58,050 nt of DNA from SBAX01 sp964646605 (GCA_964646605.1 CAZYEX010000002.1:1-58050); one strand, 5' to 3'. Positions 33,259 to 42,237 are shown, numbered from the stretch's first letter. Numbers and translations are program-made. Notes: generated by a model from the sequence alone, not told the origin.

Positions 33259-34347
33259 ATGGCGGGTCTTGGTTTTGAGATTGACGCGGATATTCGCCGG
33301 GCGTGGACGCCCCCCTCGCGCGTCTATACCGACCCTGCCGTATTTCAGGCCTGCACGGAGCGCATTTTTCGCCGGAGCTGGCAACTCGCCGGAGACCTCG
33401 GGGACATCAAGGTGCCCGGTCAAGTCCACCCTTTCACTCTCTTGGAGGGATGCCTCGATGAGCCGTTGATGCTGGTCCGCGACGAACGCGACGAGTTGCG
33501 CTGCGTGTCCAACGTCTGTACGCATCGCGGCAACTTGGTGTGCGAACAAGGCGGGGTCCTGCCGGGTCTGCGGTGCCGCTACCACGGGCGACGCTTCGCC
33601 CTCGACGGAACGTTCCAGAGCATGCCGGAGTTCGAAAGCGCCGTGGGTTTTCCGAGCAAGTCGGACGATCTGCCGCGTGTCCCTCTCGCTTCCTGGGGGC
33701 CGTTTGTCTTCGTATCTCTCGATCCGTCTACGCCGTTCGAGGACTGGACCGGTCCGCTGCGCCAGCGGGTGAGCTGGTTGCCGATTGGAGAATGCAGGTT
33801 CGACGCCTCGCGCTCCCGCGACTACCTCGTGGCCTGCAACTGGGCCTTGTACTGCGAGAACTACCTGGAAGGGTTCCACATTCCGTACGTCCACGCAGGC
33901 CTGAACCAGGCGCTCGATTTTGGCGGCTACACGACGGAGCTGTTTCGGTTTTCCAGCGTGCAGGTGGGCGTGGGCCGAGGAGGTGACGACGTGTTGACAC
34001 CTCCTTTGGGCTCGCCGGAGCACGGAAAGCCGATCGCCGGATATTACTTCTGGCTGTTTCCCAACGTGATGTTCAACGTGTACCCGTGGGGGATCTCGGT
34101 GAACGTGGTGAGACCGCTGAGTGCGGACCGCACGCGGGTTTCGTTTCTTACGTATGTTTGGGATGAGACGCGGCTGGGTCGCGGGGCGGGGAAGGACTTG
34201 GACCGCGTGGAGCGCGAGGACGAAGCCATCGTGGAGAGCGTACAGAAGGGGGTGGGCTCGCGGCTCTACGATCGCGGACGCTACTCCCCGACCCGCGAAA
34301 CGGGCACGCACCATTTCCACCGCTTGCTGGCGGAGTTCCTGGCGTAA
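33259..34347 (+). CDS. Rieske non-heme iron ring-hydroxylating-type oxygenase, alpha subunit
   Basis: A 362-residue oxygenase. The Rieske [2Fe-2S] ligands are Cys87/His89 (CTHRG) and Cys106/His109 (CRYHG). The catalytic domain has the mononuclear iron motif ENYLEGFHIPYVH with His207 and His212. Length and the motif NWALYCENYLEGFH put it near choline-monooxygenase-like and other small alpha subunits; substrate cannot be predicted. No ferredoxin or reductase gene is adjacent. It is a lone + strand gene between leftward genes, with a weak ribosome binding site at ATG 33259. Confidence 0.9.
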   Translation: MAGLGFEIDADIRRAWTPPSRVYTDPAVFQACTERIFRRSWQLAGDLGDIKVPGQVHPFTLLEGCLDEPLMLVRDERDELRCVSNVCTHRGNLVCEQGGVLPGLRCRYHGRRFALDGTFQSMPEFESAVGFPSKSDDLPRVPLASWGPFVFVSLDPSTPFEDWTGPLRQRVSWLPIGECRFDASRSRDYLVACNWALYCENYLEGFHIPYVHAGLNQALDFGGYTTELFRFSSVQVGVGRGGDDVLTPPLGSPEHGKPIAGYYFWLFPNVMFNVYPWGISVNVVRPLSADRTRVSFLTYVWDETRLGRGAGKDLDRVEREDEAIVESVQKGVGSRLYDRGRYSPTRETGTHHFHRLLAEFLA

Positions 34348-34535
34348 GGGGCAGGCCCGACCGGCATGATGCGGTGCGGCGGCGCCGGGAGCCCCTCAAC
34401 AGCGTTCAGTCCGAGCGTGATCCGACTGAGTACGGCCCCTAGACGCCGCACGGCGACGTCTCGCACGGCATCCATGTTAACGTTCAACGTCAGCCGTTGA
34501 TCCGCTGGTTTCGTTGGACTGGGGGTTTCGGACAT
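34281..34535 (-). CDS. Possible small protein overlapping the Rieske 3' end
   Basis: ATG 34535 opens an 84-codon frame. Its first half looks like real protein (amphipathic DAVRDVAVRRLGAVLSRITL), while the second half is antisense to the end of the Rieske gene and looks accidental. It follows the two paralogous small genes in the same direction. It has no ribosome binding site of note. It could be a short peptide, a truncated gene or chance. Confidence 0.3.
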   Translation of the reverse strand: MSETPSPTKPADQRLTLNVNMDAVRDVAVRRLGAVLSRITLGLNAVEGLPAPPHRIMPVGPAPYARNSASKRWKWCVPVSRVGE

Positions 34536-34572
34536 CTTCGGCCACTCTGGACAAGTAAACCGTGACCACCCG

Positions 34573-34815
34573 TTACGCTCGTGGGGCGCCGTTGAGCTTC
34601 TCGGTCCGCGTGATATGTAGGAGCGCGCAGAAGACCGTCCGCTCGACGGCGCCGTCGGGTCCCATGGGACCCGGCACTCCAACCAGCACCGTAGAGCGCT
34701 CGACGATCGCCAGTTCGGGATGTTGAACGTCGTAGGTGCTCCCGTTCGACATGTAGATACGAAAGGGGTCGAACGGTCTTGCCCGCAAGAATCGGAGCAT
34801 ATCTTCCGGCCTCAT
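34573..34815 (-). CDS. Small hypothetical protein, tandem paralogue B
   Basis: An 80-residue protein beginning MRPEDMLRFLRARPFDPFRI and containing SNGSTYDVQHPELAIVERST. It aligns closely with the neighbour at 34812-35069 (same MRPxDxxxxLRxxPFxPxRxYxSxGSxYDVxHPEL pattern), so the two arose by tandem duplication. It looks like a compact all-beta domain after a short helix. The ATG overlaps the neighbour's TGA (ATGA). I do not know a function. Confidence 0.75.
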   Translation of the reverse strand: MRPEDMLRFLRARPFDPFRIYMSNGSTYDVQHPELAIVERSTVLVGVPGPMGPDGAVERTVFCALLHITRTEKLNGAPRA

Positions 34816-35069
34816 CGTCGTCTTCCCCGCGACGCCCTGCGTCGTTGGCCGTTCACCGGTTCGATCTGCGTGATATGCACGGGATCGCAGAAGATCTTGT
34901 GCTCGGGGATCTTGTCGTTTCCCGGGTCGAGGGCGATCACGACCTCCGTCCGTGTCACCATCATCAACTCCGGGTGGCGGACGTCGTACTTGGAACCGTC
35001 GGAGATGTAGACGCGGATCGGCTGGAAAGGCTCTCGACGGAGATGGGCGCGAATGTCATCGGGTCTCAT
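34812..35069 (-). CDS. Small hypothetical protein, tandem paralogue A
   Basis: An 85-residue protein starting at ATG 35069 (MRPDDIRAHLRREPFQPIRV), with SDGSKYDVRHPELMMVTRTE and a basic C-terminal tail (RRRASRGRRR). It is paralogous to the next gene downstream and overlaps it by four bases. The frame opens 12 codons earlier, but that part is not shared with the paralogue, so I use the internal ATG. Function is unknown; the basic tail could bind nucleic acid. Confidence 0.75.
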   Translation of the reverse strand: MRPDDIRAHLRREPFQPIRVYISDGSKYDVRHPELMMVTRTEVVIALDPGNDKIPEHKIFCDPVHITQIEPVNGQRRRASRGRRR

Positions 35070-35129
35070 ACGCGAAATCGTATGAATCGTGAGAACGCCG
35101 GTCAAGGCGGTGCTGCCTGGCGCCGTGCC

Positions 35130-35852
35130 CTACCCTGCGTCCGGGAGCTTCACGCCGAGTGCGGTTAGCTGTTTTTCAATCTGAGCCGCCCAACCGCGGT
35201 TGGCGGCGGGACTCGCGGGGCTGGGGTGAAGGATGCGGCCGACGGTCACGTCGAGGCCGGCGAGGGCGATCTTGGCGCGGGATTCGGCAAAGCCGCCGAC
35301 GCCGATGACAATGCGTGGCACCATGGTCTCGACGAGTCGTCGCAGGGCGCGGTCGCAGACCGCGAGCAGCGGCTGGCGCTGCGGCGAGGGGAGCCTGTCG
35401 GGAGTGATGTTGCGGCCGTCGGCACCCAGGAACATCAAGGGACAATAGTTGGCGACGAAGAATTGGCGAAAGAAGCGCTTGGGGGTCTTGAACGTCTCTC
35501 GCGCCCATCCCCACAGTCGCGTGCCGCTCACTTCGCGCCGCGGGCAGTCAAAGCCCCGCACGGGCACGCGCGGATGCTCGGACTTGGGTCGGTCCACACG
35601 GCCCTGGATGCCCAGCCAGTCGCGGACCAGTGTGACCTCGCCGAAGGGGACGCCGGTCTGGGCCATCCCCCACGGACCGGGGTTCATGCCGAGGAGAAGG
35701 ACCTCGCGCCGACCGGCGCCGTACGCTCGCAGGTAGCGAAGGTGAGGTTCCCACGCGTAGGCGAGTGGGTTGTAGACGTACGCGATCGGACGGCGAATGC
35801 GCAGGCGATCAAGATCGCCGCAAAGTGCGTTCGTTATGCCGACCAGATTCAT
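35130..35852 (-). CDS. SMUG1-like uracil-DNA glycosylase
   Basis: Removes uracil and oxidised pyrimidines from DNA in base excision repair. The 240-residue product has both SMUG1 active-site motifs: GMNPGPWGMAQTGVPFGE (residues 55-72), with the water-coordinating Asn, and HPSPASPAAN near residues 204-213, with the catalytic-loop His. The fold elements between (VANYCPLMFLGADGRNITPD) also fit. ATG 35852 begins the conserved part; the 17 codons upstream are not conserved-looking. It stands alone on the minus strand. Confidence 0.88.
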   Translation of the reverse strand: MNLVGITNALCGDLDRLRIRRPIAYVYNPLAYAWEPHLRYLRAYGAGRREVLLLGMNPGPWGMAQTGVPFGEVTLVRDWLGIQGRVDRPKSEHPRVPVRGFDCPRREVSGTRLWGWARETFKTPKRFFRQFFVANYCPLMFLGADGRNITPDRLPSPQRQPLLAVCDRALRRLVETMVPRIVIGVGGFAESRAKIALAGLDVTVGRILHPSPASPAANRGWAAQIEKQLTALGVKLPDAG

Positions 35853-35890
35853 CGGAGCCCTAGCGTTGCTCCTGTGAATCCGTGCGCAAA

Positions 35891-35913
35891 GCGCCACCCA
35901 CAAGGGGTGGCGC
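35891..35913. repeat. Perfect hairpin with compensatory change (hairpin family copy 3)
   Basis: GCGCCACCC-ACAAG-GGGTGGCGC forms a 9-bp stem followed by TACAG. It matches the copy at 26482-26502 except that the stem pair T-A is replaced by C-G on both sides (GTCACC/GGTGAC versus GCCACC/GGTGGC), so pairing is kept. It lies downstream of the OmpA lipoprotein stop-side gap and upstream of the glycosylase gene. Confidence 0.7.
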
Positions 35914-35939
35914 TACAGTTCCTAGCCAAACCGGCGGTG

Positions 35940-36614
35940 CTACTTTCCGCGGCCCGTATGGGGTTGTGCGTCGATGGCGAAGATTTCGACGCGGCGGTTG
36001 GAGAGGCGGTTGGGCTCGGAGTCATTGGCTTTGCGCGGGCGATGTTCGCCGCAACCGGCGGCGACCAATCGCTCCGGGGACACGCCGTGTTCACGCAGAG
36101 AGCGCACGACGGCGAGGCCGCGCTCCGTACTCAGTTGCCAGTTGTCATCCCAGCCGCTTTTCTTGATGGGACGATCGTCGGTGTGGCCGAAGACCATGAT
36201 GTCCTTGCCGGCGTACTCGCCCTCGAGCGTGCTGACGATGGCGTCGAGCGTCTTGCGCGCCTCTTCGCGGAGTGCGACCTTGCCGGGTTGGAAAAGGATG
36301 TTCTCCTCGATGGCGATCATTCCGCCGCCGGGCACGGCCGTCCAACCGGCGGGGGTGGGGGTCTCGGGCCGCTGGGCCACCTGACCGCGCAGACCGTCGA
36401 TGTCGCGCAAGGCGGCGTTCAACCGTTGATCCATGTCACCGCGGGCGCGGCGTTCGGCATCCAGATCGGAGCGCGCCTTGCTGAGCTGAGCCGCGAGTTT
36501 CTGGTTGCGGTCTTCCAATTCCGCAGCTGTCGGCCGCCCCGTGCCCGCGCAGCCCCCGACCACGACAGCCAACAGCCCGAGAGGAATCGCTCGTAACACT
36601 TTTTCCTTGAACAT
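35940..36614 (-). CDS. OmpA-family lipoprotein
   Basis: A 224-residue envelope protein. A lipoprotein signal peptide (LGLLAVVVGGC, lipid on Cys22) is followed by a coiled coil (about 32-75; LEDRNQKLAAQLSKARSDLD) and a C-terminal OmpA/MotB-type peptidoglycan-binding domain (about 105-215; DIMVFGHTDDRPIKKSG and NRLSNRRVEIFA). It probably tethers a membrane to the cell wall. Though related in fold to MotB, it lacks the MotB ion-channel helix. It lies downstream of the LapA-like gene in the same direction. Confidence 0.88.
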   Translation of the reverse strand: MFKEKVLRAIPLGLLAVVVGGCAGTGRPTAAELEDRNQKLAAQLSKARSDLDAERRARGDMDQRLNAALRDIDGLRGQVAQRPETPTPAGWTAVPGGGMIAIEENILFQPGKVALREEARKTLDAIVSTLEGEYAGKDIMVFGHTDDRPIKKSGWDDNWQLSTERGLAVVRSLREHGVSPERLVAAGCGEHRPRKANDSEPNRLSNRRVEIFAIDAQPHTGRGK

Positions 36615-36654
36615 GCGTGCTTCTCCTTGGGAACAAGACGGCCCGCGAGGTCGT

Positions 36655-37053
36655 CTACTCCTTCCTGGACTCCACGACGCCGTCGGCAGCGACGACGTCC
36701 TTCACGTTTTCCGTCAGGCGGCGCTCGCGCTCGTCCAACTCGGCGGCGCGCTGCGTCTGGCGGCGCTCCATTTCGGCCAGGGCGCCCACCCGATCCCTCT
36801 CTTGCAGGGCCCGCAGATCGCGCCACAATCCGCGTGCGAACCAGACCAGCCGCCAGACGGTCAGGCTGCCCACGGCCGTCGTCAACATCAGCCAGACGAC
36901 GTTGACCGGTTTGGATTCATTGGTGAATCCGAAAAACCAAACGGGGACGGAGTTCGATCGGTTCTTGAACAGCACGATGCCGACCGTTCCCACGACGACC
37001 GCCACGACGGCCACGCGAAGATAGACCGTAAAGCGTTGCAATGCAAGGCTCAT
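36655..37053 (-). CDS. LapA/DUF1049-like small membrane protein
   Basis: A 132-residue protein with two transmembrane segments (about 12-30 and 43-65), separated by a short loop with WFFGFTNESKPVNVVW, then a charged coiled-coil tail (RALQERDRVGALAEMERRQT). This matches LapA-domain (DUF1049) proteins. ATG 37053 overlaps the end of the prepilin peptidase gene (ATGA), giving translational coupling. Function is uncertain. Confidence 0.7.
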   Translation of the reverse strand: MSLALQRFTVYLRVAVVAVVVGTVGIVLFKNRSNSVPVWFFGFTNESKPVNVVWLMLTTAVGSLTVWRLVWFARGLWRDLRALQERDRVGALAEMERRQTQRAAELDERERRLTENVKDVVAADGVVESRKE

Positions 37054-38546
37054 AATGCAATTCCGATGCGTAGGCCGACGGCACCGCCGTGCAGCATCCA
37101 ATCCATGGCCTGGATCGCCCGGTCGATCGGGGGCCAACGGAGGATCCCCTCGTAGAAAATCACAACCGTCAACAGAGAAAGTGACAGCCACGGACCGAGG
37201 GGGATGGCCCTCGACCGCTTAAAGGGCAAGGTCAGCAACCATCCCACGACGGCAACCCCGCAGGTAAGGAAAAACCCAAGGACCACGACGGGCCAACCGG
37301 CGACGGCCCCGGCGGCGGCCATGAGATGGATGTCACCCGTTCCGAAGGCTTCCTTGCCAAAAACCAGCGTAAACACGATCCGCACCGTCCATCCCACAGC
37401 CCCGGCGATGATGAACCCCGAGGCGGCCGTCGCCAGCCCGTAAAGGGGAGTCCAATGGCGGAACAAGGCTGGGCCCGGGAGATAGATGTTTGCGTGGATG
37501 GTCTGGCCCACGCGCCCGGCAAGGTCCTCGCCGCGACTCATCAGCCAGAAGCCCAAAATGCCCAGGATCGCCGCCGGGAGCAGTAACAGGAACTCGGAAA
37601 GCACCAGACGTCGAACGGTGTGCCTCTCGGCGTGGATGGCTTCGAGAATGGCGGTATCCGCGGCCCTTTCGACGGTGCTCTCGGCGACGATGAGCCAGAA
37701 AAAAAGCCCCAGGGGCACCAATGTCCGCGCCGCGTGGCGGATTCGCACGCCGTAGACCTCAACGGCGATCACGGCCAGCAACAACAACAACAGGACCCCC
37801 GCGGCGATCCAGCCTCCCAGCCGCGACGGCGAGGCAAGCGAGGGCGGCAGGCGGCCTGTTCCGTTGTCGGCGATGGGTGAGTCATCGGGGGCGTCCTGCG
37901 GAACCTCTCCGAGGTTTTCGAGAGAAACATGCGGCTGGCAGATCAGGACGAGCCAGGTGATCCCAAGCCCGACGAGTGCGAGAAACGACGCGACGGAGGC
38001 GGCATCCGAGGGCCGCGGCCAAGTCAGGCTGTGCCGCGGCGTCCAAACAGCGTGCAACACGAATCCCGCTACGACGACGAAATTGGTGAAGCGGATGTCC
38101 ACCCAGTAATGTTCCAGATCGATGGCGGACATGGCCAGCAGGCACGCGAACAGGATCATGTGTGCGGTCAGGATCGGCCAGTCGTAGGCCAAGCGGTCGG
38201 TAAGGCCGAATTGGCTATCGCTGAGCCCCGCCCGAACGTGCCCGATCAAGAAGGCGTCGAGGAGTAGGAGCACCACCAAGGCCATCCCCACCTCGACGAC
38301 GAGATAGCGCGTCGAAATGGGAACCCCGCATTGGCGGCATCGCCCGCGAAGCAGCACGAAGCTGAGAATGGGGATGTTGTCGTACCATGCAATCCGCTTG
38401 CGACAGTACGGACAGGCCGACCAAAGGGGAGCGCGCAGCGATCGGCGACGGGGAATGCGGTAGATCACGGCGTTGAGGAAACTGCCCATGCAGAGTCCCA
38501 CCGCGGTGAAGAAGGCGAGCCACCAAAGCGTAGCGATCGTCGTCAA
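37050..38546 (-). CDS. Prepilin peptidase / type 4 leader peptidase, enlarged
   Basis: A membrane aspartic protease of family A24 that cleaves type IV pilin or type II secretion prepilins. The N-terminal domain has the zinc-binding CPYC...CRQC pair (Cys45, 48, 70, 73). Catalytic aspartates are in SAIDLEHYWVD and FGTGDIHLM. The protein is 498 residues, about twice the usual length. The excess is a segment of roughly 150 residues between the two aspartate motifs that contains added hydrophobic helices (GGWIAAGVLLLLLLAVIAVE and LGLFFWLIVAEST). The start is TTG 38546. No pilin gene is in the window. Confidence 0.88.
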   Translation of the reverse strand: MTTIATLWWLAFFTAVGLCMGSFLNAVIYRIPRRRSLRAPLWSACPYCRKRIAWYDNIPILSFVLLRGRCRQCGVPISTRYLVVEVGMALVVLLLLDAFLIGHVRAGLSDSQFGLTDRLAYDWPILTAHMILFACLLAMSAIDLEHYWVDIRFTNFVVVAGFVLHAVWTPRHSLTWPRPSDAASVASFLALVGLGITWLVLICQPHVSLENLGEVPQDAPDDSPIADNGTGRLPPSLASPSRLGGWIAAGVLLLLLLAVIAVEVYGVRIRHAARTLVPLGLFFWLIVAESTVERAADTAILEAIHAERHTVRRLVLSEFLLLLPAAILGILGFWLMSRGEDLAGRVGQTIHANIYLPGPALFRHWTPLYGLATAASGFIIAGAVGWTVRIVFTLVFGKEAFGTGDIHLMAAAGAVAGWPVVVLGFFLTCGVAVVGWLLTLPFKRSRAIPLGPWLSLSLLTVVIFYEGILRWPPIDRAIQAMDWMLHGGAVGLRIGIAL

Positions 38547-38762
38547 AGCGAGCGGATCATACCCCAGCCGCCCGCATGACTATACCCCGCCAAACGCCGA
38601 CCCCAAGCGGTGACGACCCGCCCTTTTCGCGCAGCGCCAAGGGTCAGGGGCGGCCGGCCCTTTGGACCTACGCCCCTCAAACGGCAACCGCACACATCCC
38701 CGGCAGAAGACTGGCGGGGTTCTTTGGACCGGCGACCCGGTTGGCCGACGCCCAGGCACGCG

Positions 38763-41462
38763 TTACTCGACGAACTGCAGGGACTTTACGTTCTCCGTGG
38801 GGTCGATACCGATCGTGCTCAGGTCCAGGAACAGAGAGTACGTGCCGGCCGTCGTCGAGCCCAAAGCGGTCGGGAAGAACTCGAAAACGTCCTGACTGGT
38901 TCCCGAGGCGCCCGTGACGCTGAAGCTGCCGACGGTGGACATGAGGATCGTTCCGCTCGAGGTCAGGTCGGCGGCGTCGACGTCCTCACTGGTCGTCGTG
39001 GCGAGCCCCACGTCGCTTCCGTCGAAGTACATGGCGAAGCTACCCGCCGTAACCGTGCCGAAGCTGGTGGCGTTGAAGACCAGGAGGTCCTCGTCCTGTC
39101 CGCTCAGTCCGGTGACGCCGAAGGCTCCCAGGGTCGAAATGACCAACCGGCCGTCCGAGGTCACGCCGATCGCGTCGACATCTTCGTCATCGAGCGTCAG
39201 GCCGACGTCGCTGCCGTCGAACAACATGGCGAAGGTCCCGGCGGTGGTCGATCCGAGCGATGTCGGGGTGAACTGCAGGACGTCGGAGTCGTCGGTGCTG
39301 ATTCCGGCGATGGTGCCCGCGGCCGTGAAGGAAAGCAGAATCCGTCCGTCGGAGAGCAGTTCCGTTCCGTCGATGGCGAAGGCTCCAAGGCCCACATCGC
39401 TGCCGTCGAAGATCAACGACCACGTTCCGGACCCCAGGTCATAGGCGACGATGTCCTCGTTGGCGACGGTGCCGACGCCGGGCACTACGGCGCTGTCGGC
39501 GAAACTCATCCAAAGCTGCCCCGCACCGCCGCAGGTGTCGGTAGTCTCATTGCAGGGGGCGCCGGCGCAAGGATCGCTCCCCGCCTGGCAACCCAATGTC
39601 ACGCTGCACGTTTCGGCGCCGTTGCAGAATAGCCCGTCGTCGCACGCGGCGTTGTTGGCTACATGGTCGCACGAGTCCGTGCCCTCGTTGCACGAGTCGG
39701 TCGTGCAAGCAATGGAGTCATTGCAGTTCGGCACCGTGCCGGCTTGGCACGCTCCGCCGACGCAGGTCTCGGCGCCGTTGCAGAACTGCAAGTCGTCGCA
39801 CTCACCGTTGGTGGAGCATCCGGCGTCGCAAGGGCCCGTTCCGACCAGGGAAAGCACCACCGACCAGGAGTTCAAGGTGCCCACGTCGGGCGTGGCGCTG
39901 TCGTAGGCTCGGATGGTCCAGGCTCCGGAGGAATTCTGTCCGTCAAACGCGGAGAGCGCCTGGTTCGGCGTGTAATTGGGCGGGGAGGCGAGGTTGGTGA
40001 GGCATTGCGATTCGATGGGACTCGCTCCCTCGTCGTCCAAGGTGATGTTGCTGTAGTTGTCGGCGCTGCAGCCGAACCCGGTCCCCGAGTAGCCGGGCCG
40101 GTCGATCAGGGTCACGGTGGTCGTGCCGTGTTGCAACGTCACGGTCACGTCGCCGACCCAGGTGTGGGTGATGGTGTTGCGCACGTCGACATCGCCGATG
40201 GTGAACGAATCGGGAACGTTGATGGTGTGGGTCGCGGGATTGCCGGGACCGCCGCCGTCGGGGATGGCCAGGTTGGGCGAGGCGGAATAGGTCGTCGCTG
40301 TTCCGGGTGTTCCGGCGCAGTCGGTGCCATCGCCCAAGTACGTCCCTCCCGCCGTGGTGCAGTCGGCCTGAGTTTGGATCGAGCACGTCTGGCTGACGCA
40401 GCATCCACCCGTTGGGGTGATCGGTCCGCAACTCCAGGCCGTGAGTACGTCGTTGGACCAGCAGTGCATTCGCCCGAACTGATGCGGGCTGTACTCCGTA
40501 TAGCACGAATCGGGAGCGTATCCCATGTAGTTCTGCGGGTCGGTCGCCCCCCAGGACACGCCGCTGCACGAATCGGTGCCGCCGGGCGGGGCGCAGTTGA
40601 AGTTGGTCGGGGTGGGAGCGGTGTCGGCGGCGAAGTCTCCGGTGAGGTCGCCGTTGAGACCGTCAGCGCGTTCGTAACAGGCCGAACAGGCGGTAACCTC
40701 CGAGACGCCGTGATGCGTGTGCCACAACCCGACACAGTGGCCGACCTCGTGCATCAACGTCTTTTGCCCGGCGCCGAACCAGTTGTCGTCAATGATCAAA
40801 CCGCCGAGCGTGCCGAGGGCCGCGGGATCCCAGGGGAAGGTGCCCACGCCGAGATAACCGGCCTGGATGTTCACGACGTATACGTTCAGTTGCGTCGCCG
40901 GACTGTCGGCGTAGGCGCTCTTCATCGCAGTTTCTTCGGTGTCCGCGAACTGCCGGTAGGTCGTGTTGTTGATGAACTCCGTCGTGTAGCAGAACTGGAC
41001 CTTGGACGGGGCGAAGTCGCTGTTAAGCTGCACCATCTGCGCATCGACTCCCGCTTGCGTCGCAGCCGGGCTGGTTCCGTCGCTGTTGGCGAACACGTTG
41101 AAATGAATGCGCATCGAGCGCACCGGGGTCGAGGCGTCGGGGATCCAGGAATCGCGCACCGCGGGCGTGTCGCAGGTTCCCTCGGTCGCACAACCCGGCC
41201 CGGCGACGCCCCCCAGCCTCTTGGCCTCCCACGCCTGTTGGGTCTGACACCACTCCTTCGCCACGGCGCCTTTGCCGTGGGGCACGGGTTGGCCCTTGCC
41301 CGCACGCGGGGTAATCAGGGCGGGGGCGATGTCGCCGTCGTCGACCGGGTCAACGTCTGACACCGGGGCCGGCAGCGGGGTCACCTGAGTCTGAGCCCAC
41401 GACGCCGCGCCATAGCCGAAGGCCATGACCACGCCGAACGCCAGGCTCAGGGTTGCGGTCAT
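38763..41462 (-). CDS. Secreted M43-type zinc metalloprotease with P-domain and C-terminal repeats
   Basis: An 899-residue exported protein. A signal peptide (residues 1-24) precedes a pappalysin/cytophagalysin-type protease domain with zinc motif HEVGHCVGLWH (238-248) and a downstream Met-turn (NYMGYAPDSCY). Next come a Cys-containing linker, a proprotein-convertase-like P-domain (about 400-530; NITHTW-type core VRNTITHTWVGDVTVTL), a Cys-rich segment (FCNGAETC occurs twice), and three copies of a ~66-residue unit marked by FDGSDVGL. ATG 41462 follows GTGGAG. It probably degrades extracellular protein. Confidence 0.9.
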   Translation of the reverse strand: MTATLSLAFGVVMAFGYGAASWAQTQVTPLPAPVSDVDPVDDGDIAPALITPRAGKGQPVPHGKGAVAKEWCQTQQAWEAKRLGGVAGPGCATEGTCDTPAVRDSWIPDASTPVRSMRIHFNVFANSDGTSPAATQAGVDAQMVQLNSDFAPSKVQFCYTTEFINNTTYRQFADTEETAMKSAYADSPATQLNVYVVNIQAGYLGVGTFPWDPAALGTLGGLIIDDNWFGAGQKTLMHEVGHCVGLWHTHHGVSEVTACSACYERADGLNGDLTGDFAADTAPTPTNFNCAPPGGTDSCSGVSWGATDPQNYMGYAPDSCYTEYSPHQFGRMHCWSNDVLTAWSCGPITPTGGCCVSQTCSIQTQADCTTAGGTYLGDGTDCAGTPGTATTYSASPNLAIPDGGGPGNPATHTINVPDSFTIGDVDVRNTITHTWVGDVTVTLQHGTTTVTLIDRPGYSGTGFGCSADNYSNITLDDEGASPIESQCLTNLASPPNYTPNQALSAFDGQNSSGAWTIRAYDSATPDVGTLNSWSVVLSLVGTGPCDAGCSTNGECDDLQFCNGAETCVGGACQAGTVPNCNDSIACTTDSCNEGTDSCDHVANNAACDDGLFCNGAETCSVTLGCQAGSDPCAGAPCNETTDTCGGAGQLWMSFADSAVVPGVGTVANEDIVAYDLGSGTWSLIFDGSDVGLGAFAIDGTELLSDGRILLSFTAAGTIAGISTDDSDVLQFTPTSLGSTTAGTFAMLFDGSDVGLTLDDEDVDAIGVTSDGRLVISTLGAFGVTGLSGQDEDLLVFNATSFGTVTAGSFAMYFDGSDVGLATTTSEDVDAADLTSSGTILMSTVGSFSVTGASGTSQDVFEFFPTALGSTTAGTYSLFLDLSTIGIDPTENVKSLQFVE

Positions 41463-41852
41463 GCGGATTCTCCACGAGGCGATTGGATGACTTGCGGGTT
41501 TCACTGGTTCGTTCCTCCCATTGAACAGGTTCCAGAAAAATGACGAGCGCGACGCTGTCTCCTTGCACGGTCCCGGCGCGCCGGCGACCGAACGTCCATT
41601 CCGATTGCGTTGAAAAAATGACCTGCGGACAACCCGCCCGACCGAGTGCCCGCCAAAGGCCTCGACCCGCCGGATTACCCGCGACGCGGTTGGGAACCTA
41701 CTCGACCGCGGGGACGCCGACAAGAAAAAAAAGGAACGATTTTCATGGTGCGTTTGCACCACGAATTGCGGGCGCTGATGTGGCTGTGAAAAGAGCCTCC
41801 CGACGGGCCAGGCGCCGCCAGTCAGTGGGCCGTCGACGACACGGAGTGCGAT
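41463..41852. other. 390-base gap upstream of the M43 protease
   Basis: No gene is supported. It should hold the promoter and leader of the leftward protease. GGTGCGTTTGCACC (around 41747) is a small palindrome, and several short A-runs occur. I see no recognisable -35/-10 pair with confidence. Confidence 0.35.
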
Positions 41853-42059
41853 TTATTCCTCTTCCGACTCCCCGGCCTCCATGACCCGCTCGATCTCCTC
41901 GACAGACATTCCCCGCTCGATCATCCGGCGCTTGAGATCGTTCACCGACCTCGCCTTTTCGACGGCATACCAATAGCCCCCCGCGACGGCCGCCAGCACC
42001 ACCGAAAAGGTCCCCACGATACTCAGGGTTCCCGCATCCCATACGATGCCAGCCAACAT
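41853..42059 (-). CDS. Small single-pass membrane protein with SHOCT-like tail
   Basis: A 68-residue protein with one transmembrane helix (about 8-33, TLSIVGTFSVVLAAVAGGYW) and a short charged tail LKRRMIERGMSVEEIERVME that resembles the oligomerising helix-turn-helix of short membrane-associated (SHOCT-like) tails. AAGGAGG lies 7 bases before ATG 42059, which decides the start over the TTG two codons earlier. Function is unknown. Confidence 0.75.
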   Translation of the reverse strand: MLAGIVWDAGTLSIVGTFSVVLAAVAGGYWYAVEKARSVNDLKRRMIERGMSVEEIERVMEAGESEEE

Positions 42060-42237
42060 CGCCAATCCTCCTTCCAGCAGGGTTGCCGAAACGCACCTGT
42101 CCCAAACTCATATTGCGTTCGGTGGGCAAAGTATTTTATGCCTGGCGAGGCGTTCCGCAATGCCGACCGGACGGAGGACCATGACCCTCCGTCCGTCCTG
42201 ATGCGTAGCCTGCCAGTCTATTTTAGAATCGCCGTCG

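Noticed and set aside
33016..34320. Minus-strand frame of 434 codons opposite the Rieske oxygenase
   Set aside because: The + strand carries both Rieske ligands and the iron-site histidines; the minus frame lacks any domain pattern.
36655..37191. Longer version of the LapA-like protein starting at 37191
   Set aside because: The first 46 codons overlap the prepilin peptidase and are not membrane-protein-like; the ATGA overlap at 37050-37053 fixes the start.
39663..41360. Plus-strand frame of 565 codons opposite the M43 protease
   Set aside because: Antisense to signal peptide, zinc motif and P-domain on the minus strand.
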